In this document: positions 7,078 to 9,099 of the stretch, piece after piece
Position numbering within the stretch: position 1 is the stretch's first letter
How the letters are laid out: every line of letters begins with the position of its first letter
Assembly (NCBI GenBank): GCA_031367345.1
Contig: JANLPR010000151.1
Location: forward strand, 1 to 9,099
DNA length: 9,099 bases
Direction of reading: 5' to 3'
Source: JADKIH01 sp031367345
Lineage (GTDB): Bacteria; Bacteroidota; Bacteroidia; AKYH767-A; 2013-40CM-41-45
The notes under the pieces: model-generated
Databases searched by the model: none
What the model saw: the letters and a program-made list of their open reading frames with translations, nothing else
Told to the model about the DNA's origin: nothing
Translations under genes and position numbers: made by a program

Positions 7078-7087
7078 ATTATCTTCG
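7058..7087 (+). promoter_or_regulatory. Candidate promoter of the FAD/NAD(P)-binding protein gene
   Basis: TATCTTCG (7080-7087) is one base from TAnnTTTG. The -33 position 19 bases upstream is TTT (7058-7060) instead of TTG. The element overlaps the 3' arm and T run of the aconitase terminator. A start near 7094 would give a leader of about 14 bases. Confidence 0.35.
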
Positions 7088-7107
7088 CCATACACGGTAT
7101 TTTACCT

Positions 7108-8496
7108 ATGACGAATTCTAAATCTTCAGTTGCAATAATTGGTGGTGGTTTTTGTGGAATAATGACATTGGTGCATTTGATAAATAAAAGCAAGGCACCC
7201 ATTAAAATTATTTTATTTAATGCCGGTTATCCGCTTGCAAAAGGAATTGCCTTTGACACGTACACAGAGCAACATGTATTGAATGTTGCATGTTCCAGAA
7301 TGAGCGCATTTCCGGACGAGCCAGATCATTTTTTAAATTGGTGTAAATCAAAACCGAATCTCAAATTAGATTCTGACAATTTAGGTGAACAATATTTACC
7401 AAGGAATTTGTATGGCGAATACTTGAATGACATTTTTACAACATCACTTAAAAATTGTCCTTCGCATGTTGAAGTAGAAATAATTAATGAAGAGGCCGTA
7501 AATATTATCAAGGAAGAAAATAGTTACAGCATTTTTTCTGCAATAGGAAAAAAGGTTGTAGCTACAAAAATCGTACTTGCTACAGGTAATCATGCGCCTA
7601 CTCCCCCATCAATTAAAGAAACGGCTTTTCTTGAAAGTTCATTTTACTTTGGAAATCCATGGAACGAAGCAGCCACAGCGAGTATAAATTCGGATCGGCC
7701 AATTCTTATTATAGGAACCGGCTTAACCATGGTTGACGTTGTGATTGGATTAGAAAACAATAACTTTCAAGGCAAGATCTACGCACTTTCACCAAAAGGT
7801 TTTCAGATTTTATCACATAAAAAATATCCGACACAAAGAGACATACTTGACGAACTTTCGCCGCCGTACGAATTGAAATCTTTATTTAAGCTTTTTTATA
7901 AATACGTTCGGAGTGCGAGAAGAAAAGGAGTTTCCGGCGAAGCAGTTGTTGATGCAGTGCGAAGCAAGACACAAGATATTTGGCAAAATCTATCCTTGGC
8001 CGATAAAAAAAGTTTCATGTCACATTTGCGGCATTTGTGGGGCGTAGCTCGTCATCGTTTACCGGAAGAATTACATAAGAAAATTCAGCAAATGATTTCG
8101 GATAAAAAACTAGAAATTCTTGCAGGAAGAATTCTGGATATGAGAGTTGACAATGGGATGGCCAAAATAAAATTAAAGCAACGAGCAAGTCACAATCAAC
8201 TTGAGCTAGAAGTTCAGCGGGTGATCAATTGTACCGGTCCACAAACAGACATTACTAAATACCAGAGCAAACTATTTCAAAATTTAATCAATGATGGAAT
8301 GGTAAGAGCTGATGAAATGAAATTAGGGATAGATGCAACGGAAAGCGGATGTATAATAAAAAGTGATGGAGAAATTAGTGATTCATTTTTCACTTTAGGA
8401 TCGTTGTTGAAGGGAAAGTTATGGGAGAGCACAGCAGTACCCGAGTTGCGGCTACAAGCAGAGAAGCTGGCAACAATTATTTTAGGGGAAATGTAA
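7108..8496 (+). CDS. FAD/NAD(P)-binding protein, YdhS-like (COG4529 type)
   Basis: The product is a cytoplasmic two-dinucleotide-fold flavoprotein of 462 residues. An N-terminal FAD motif reads VAIIGGGFCG (GxGxxG at 12-17). The conserved ATGNHAP segment is at 158-164 and a second nucleotide motif, IIGTGLTMVD, is at 201-210. WGVARHRLP (311-319), NCTGPQTD (374-381) and the C-terminal GSLLKGKLWESTAVPELR (431-448) are characteristic of the YdhS family, whose substrate is unknown; relatives are described only as NAD(P)/FAD-dependent oxidoreductases. No signal peptide or membrane helix is present. The ATG at 7108 puts the FAD motif at the usual distance from the N-terminus and has no Shine-Dalgarno sequence. 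It follows aconitase by 104 bases but behind a strong terminator, so it is probably transcribed separately. No hairpin terminator follows; instead a heptamer repeat array begins two bases after the stop. Confidence 0.88.
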   Translation: MTNSKSSVAIIGGGFCGIMTLVHLINKSKAPIKIILFNAGYPLAKGIAFDTYTEQHVLNVACSRMSAFPDEPDHFLNWCKSKPNLKLDSDNLGEQYLPRNLYGEYLNDIFTTSLKNCPSHVEVEIINEEAVNIIKEENSYSIFSAIGKKVVATKIVLATGNHAPTPPSIKETAFLESSFYFGNPWNEAATASINSDRPILIIGTGLTMVDVVIGLENNNFQGKIYALSPKGFQILSHKKYPTQRDILDELSPPYELKSLFKLFYKYVRSARRKGVSGEAVVDAVRSKTQDIWQNLSLADKKSFMSHLRHLWGVARHRLPEELHKKIQQMISDKKLEILAGRILDMRVDNGMAKIKLKQRASHNQLELEVQRVINCTGPQTDITKYQSKLFQNLINDGMVRADEMKLGIDATESGCIIKSDGEISDSFFTLGSLLKGKLWESTAVPELRLQAEKLATIILGEM

Positions 8497-8499
8497 AAC

Positions 8500-8694
8500 C
8501 GAAGATCGTAATTCGTGAATCGAAGGTCGTTGTTTGAAGGTCGAAGATCGAAGGCCGTTATTCGAAGGTCGAAGATCGTAATTCGTGAATCGAAGGTCGT
8601 TGTTTGAAGGTCGAAGATCGAAGGCCGTTATTCGAAGGTCGAAGATCGTAATTCGTGAATCGAAGGTCGTTGTTTGAAGGCCGAAGATCGAAGG
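8500..8694 (+). repeat. 70-bp higher-order tandem repeat, about 2.8 copies
   Basis: Within the heptamer array a 70-bp unit repeats: 8500-8610 is identical to 8570-8680 over 111 bases. The third copy starts to diverge at 8681 (T to C) and is lost after about 8694. Each unit is ten heptamers, or five 14-bp monomers: CGAAGGTCGTTGTT, TGAAGGTCGAAGAT, CGAAGGCCGTTATT, CGAAGGTCGAAGAT, CGTAATTCGTGAAT. The perfect identity points to recent expansion. Confidence 0.92.
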
Positions 8695-8703
8695 CAGTAA
8701 TAC

Positions 8704-8752
8704 GAGAATTGAAGGTCGAGAATTGAAGGTCGAGAATTGAAGGTCGAGAATT
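8704..8752 (+). repeat. 14-bp tandem repeat, 3.5 copies
   Basis: GAGAATTGAAGGTC occurs three times in perfect tandem (8704-8717, 8718-8731, 8732-8745) plus GAGAATT (8746-8752). The unit is a pair of heptamers in phase with the larger array, an independent local expansion of a different dimer. Confidence 0.92.
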
Positions 8753-8803
8753 ATAATTCGAAGGTGGAGAGTCGAGGGTCAAGAATCGTAATTTGTAATG
8801 CGA

Positions 8804-8880
8804 ATTTTTCTGGGAAAAATCTGCGGTCTTCCGCGGTTTCTGCGGGAGAAAACTTTTGGCTCCCACAGAAGGCCGCAGAA
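8804..8880. repeat. Intergenic palindromic element with two hairpins
   Basis: A small hairpin, ATTTTTC (8804-8810) with GAAAAAT (8814-8820), is followed by a large one. In the large one the outer stem is TCTGCGG (8820-8826) with CCGCAGA (8873-8879), and the inner stem is TTCTGCGGGAG (8838-8848) with CTCCCACAGAA (8860-8870), one mismatch in eleven. The left arm also repeats a CYGCGG core at 8821, 8831 and 8840. The plus strand is followed by A8 rather than T, so it is not a rightward terminator. Similar TCTGCGG-rich palindromes are, as far as I recall, common between Bacteroidota genes; I cannot confirm that here. Confidence 0.65.
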
Positions 8881-8893
8881 AAAAAATAGAATA

Positions 8894-8920
8894 TTGATTT
8901 TTATCAGTTAACTAATTTTG
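8894..8920 (+). promoter_or_regulatory. Candidate rightward promoter near the right edge
   Basis: TAATTTTG (8913-8920) is a full match to TAnnTTTG, with TTG (8894-8896) 16 bases upstream. The spacer is a few bases short. If real, it would transcribe the repeats at the right edge and any gene beyond the window. Confidence 0.3.
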
Positions 8921-8968
8921 CATCGAATCTCAGATCTCTAGCGTCTAATCACGTTCTTCGATTCTCAC
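8920..8968 (-). repeat. Short degenerate heptamer patch
   Basis: Seven successive heptamers (GCATCGA, ATCTCAG, ATCTCTA, GCGTCTA, ATCACGT, TCTTCGA, TTCTCAC) loosely fit NYYNCRA, the complement of the array motif at 8499-8806. The orientation is that of the 201-298 array. It is more worn than the other two arrays. Confidence 0.45.
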
Positions 8969-9099
8969 GCACTTCAAAGAACGCTCCGACGGATTGCTCC
9001 GACGGATTTGTAATCCGTCGCCAGTATTTAAACGCCACGCTCTTCAAAGTACGCTCCCACGGATTGCTCCGACGGATTTGTAATCCGTCGCCAGTATTT
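8961..9099. repeat. Two copies of a 70-bp REP-like hairpin unit
   Basis: The segment ending at 9029 is repeated with a 70-bp period, ending at 9099; the last 39 bases of each copy (8991-9029 and 9061-9099) are identical. Each contains a hairpin, CGACGGATT-TGT-AATCCGTCG (9000-9020 and 9070-9090). In front of it, a 13-bp repeat GCTCCGACGGATT is doubled (8983-8995, 8996-9008); the second copy has one change (GCTCCCACGGATT at 9053-9065). Short GC-rich hairpins in clusters between genes are typical of REP sequences mobilised by Y1/RAYT transposases; no such gene is in the window, and the array may continue to the right. Confidence 0.75.

Larger units (their letters stand above)
8499..8806 (+). repeat. 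Array of 44 consecutive in-phase heptamers
   Basis: These 308 bases divide into 44 heptamers without a single indel, most fitting T(C/T)GNRRN (TCGAAGA, TCGTAAT, TCGTGAA, TCGAAGG, TCGTTGT, TTGAAGG and so on). The array begins two bases after the stop codon of the flavoprotein gene and ends at the palindromic element. Because 7 is not a multiple of 3, all three frames cycle through it; on the minus strand it happens to stay open and gives a heptapeptide-repeat pseudo-protein (units like DLRPSNN, DLRFTNY), which I do not regard as a gene. It is the same family as the array at 201-298. Confidence 0.85.

Noticed and set aside
8500..8760. CRISPR array
   Set aside because: There are no constant repeats separated by unique spacers; the units are contiguous and the variation is between monomers inside a tandem 70-bp unit. 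No cas genes are present.
8558..8866. 102-codon minus-strand ORF at the right end
   Set aside because: It is the translation of the 7-bp repeat array, begins inside the palindromic element and has no promoter; the heptapeptide pattern follows from the DNA period.

Overview
The window looks like chromosomal DNA of a member of the phylum Bacteroidota, probably an environmental lineage rather than a gut Bacteroides; I cannot place it more finely. The evidence is a fused SecD-SecF protein of 995 residues with a long hydrophilic insert, a mitochondrial-type aconitase of 755 residues, A-rich start regions without Shine-Dalgarno sequences, and at least one good Bacteroidota promoter (TTG-N19-TATCTTTG upstream of secDF). 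Intergenic DNA is AT-rich.

Layout. Bases 1-373 hold no confident gene: a somewhat GC-richer block at the left edge (1-129), a 7-bp-periodic repeat array (201-298) and the tatA terminator. tatA (374-688) and secDF (912-3899) are on the minus strand, each with its own 10-bp-stem terminator. An 836-bp AT-rich spacer (3900-4735) separates secDF from the divergent aconitase gene. It contains the secDF promoter, a plausible 53-residue single-membrane-span ORF (4302-4463, minus) and what may be a decayed secreted-protein gene. Aconitase (4736-7003, plus) ends at a strong 21-bp-stem terminator, followed directly by a YdhS-like FAD/NAD(P)-binding protein (7108-8496, plus). The last 600 bases are repeats: 44 consecutive in-phase heptamers, a long palindromic element, a second short heptamer patch, and a duplicated REP-like hairpin unit of 70 bp.

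How the genes relate. secDF and tatA serve the two general export routes of the inner membrane (Sec and Tat), but they are separately terminated, so this is co-location rather than a proven operon. Aconitase is a TCA-cycle housekeeping enzyme and the flavoprotein's substrate is unknown; nothing ties either to export. The genes are ordinary core genes. I found no defence, phage or other accessory gene system. The most unusual content is the repeat DNA: three heptamer arrays of one family, two of which start at gene 3' ends with the same strand polarity relative to the gene, and one of which has a five-by-14-bp higher-order unit duplicated without change.
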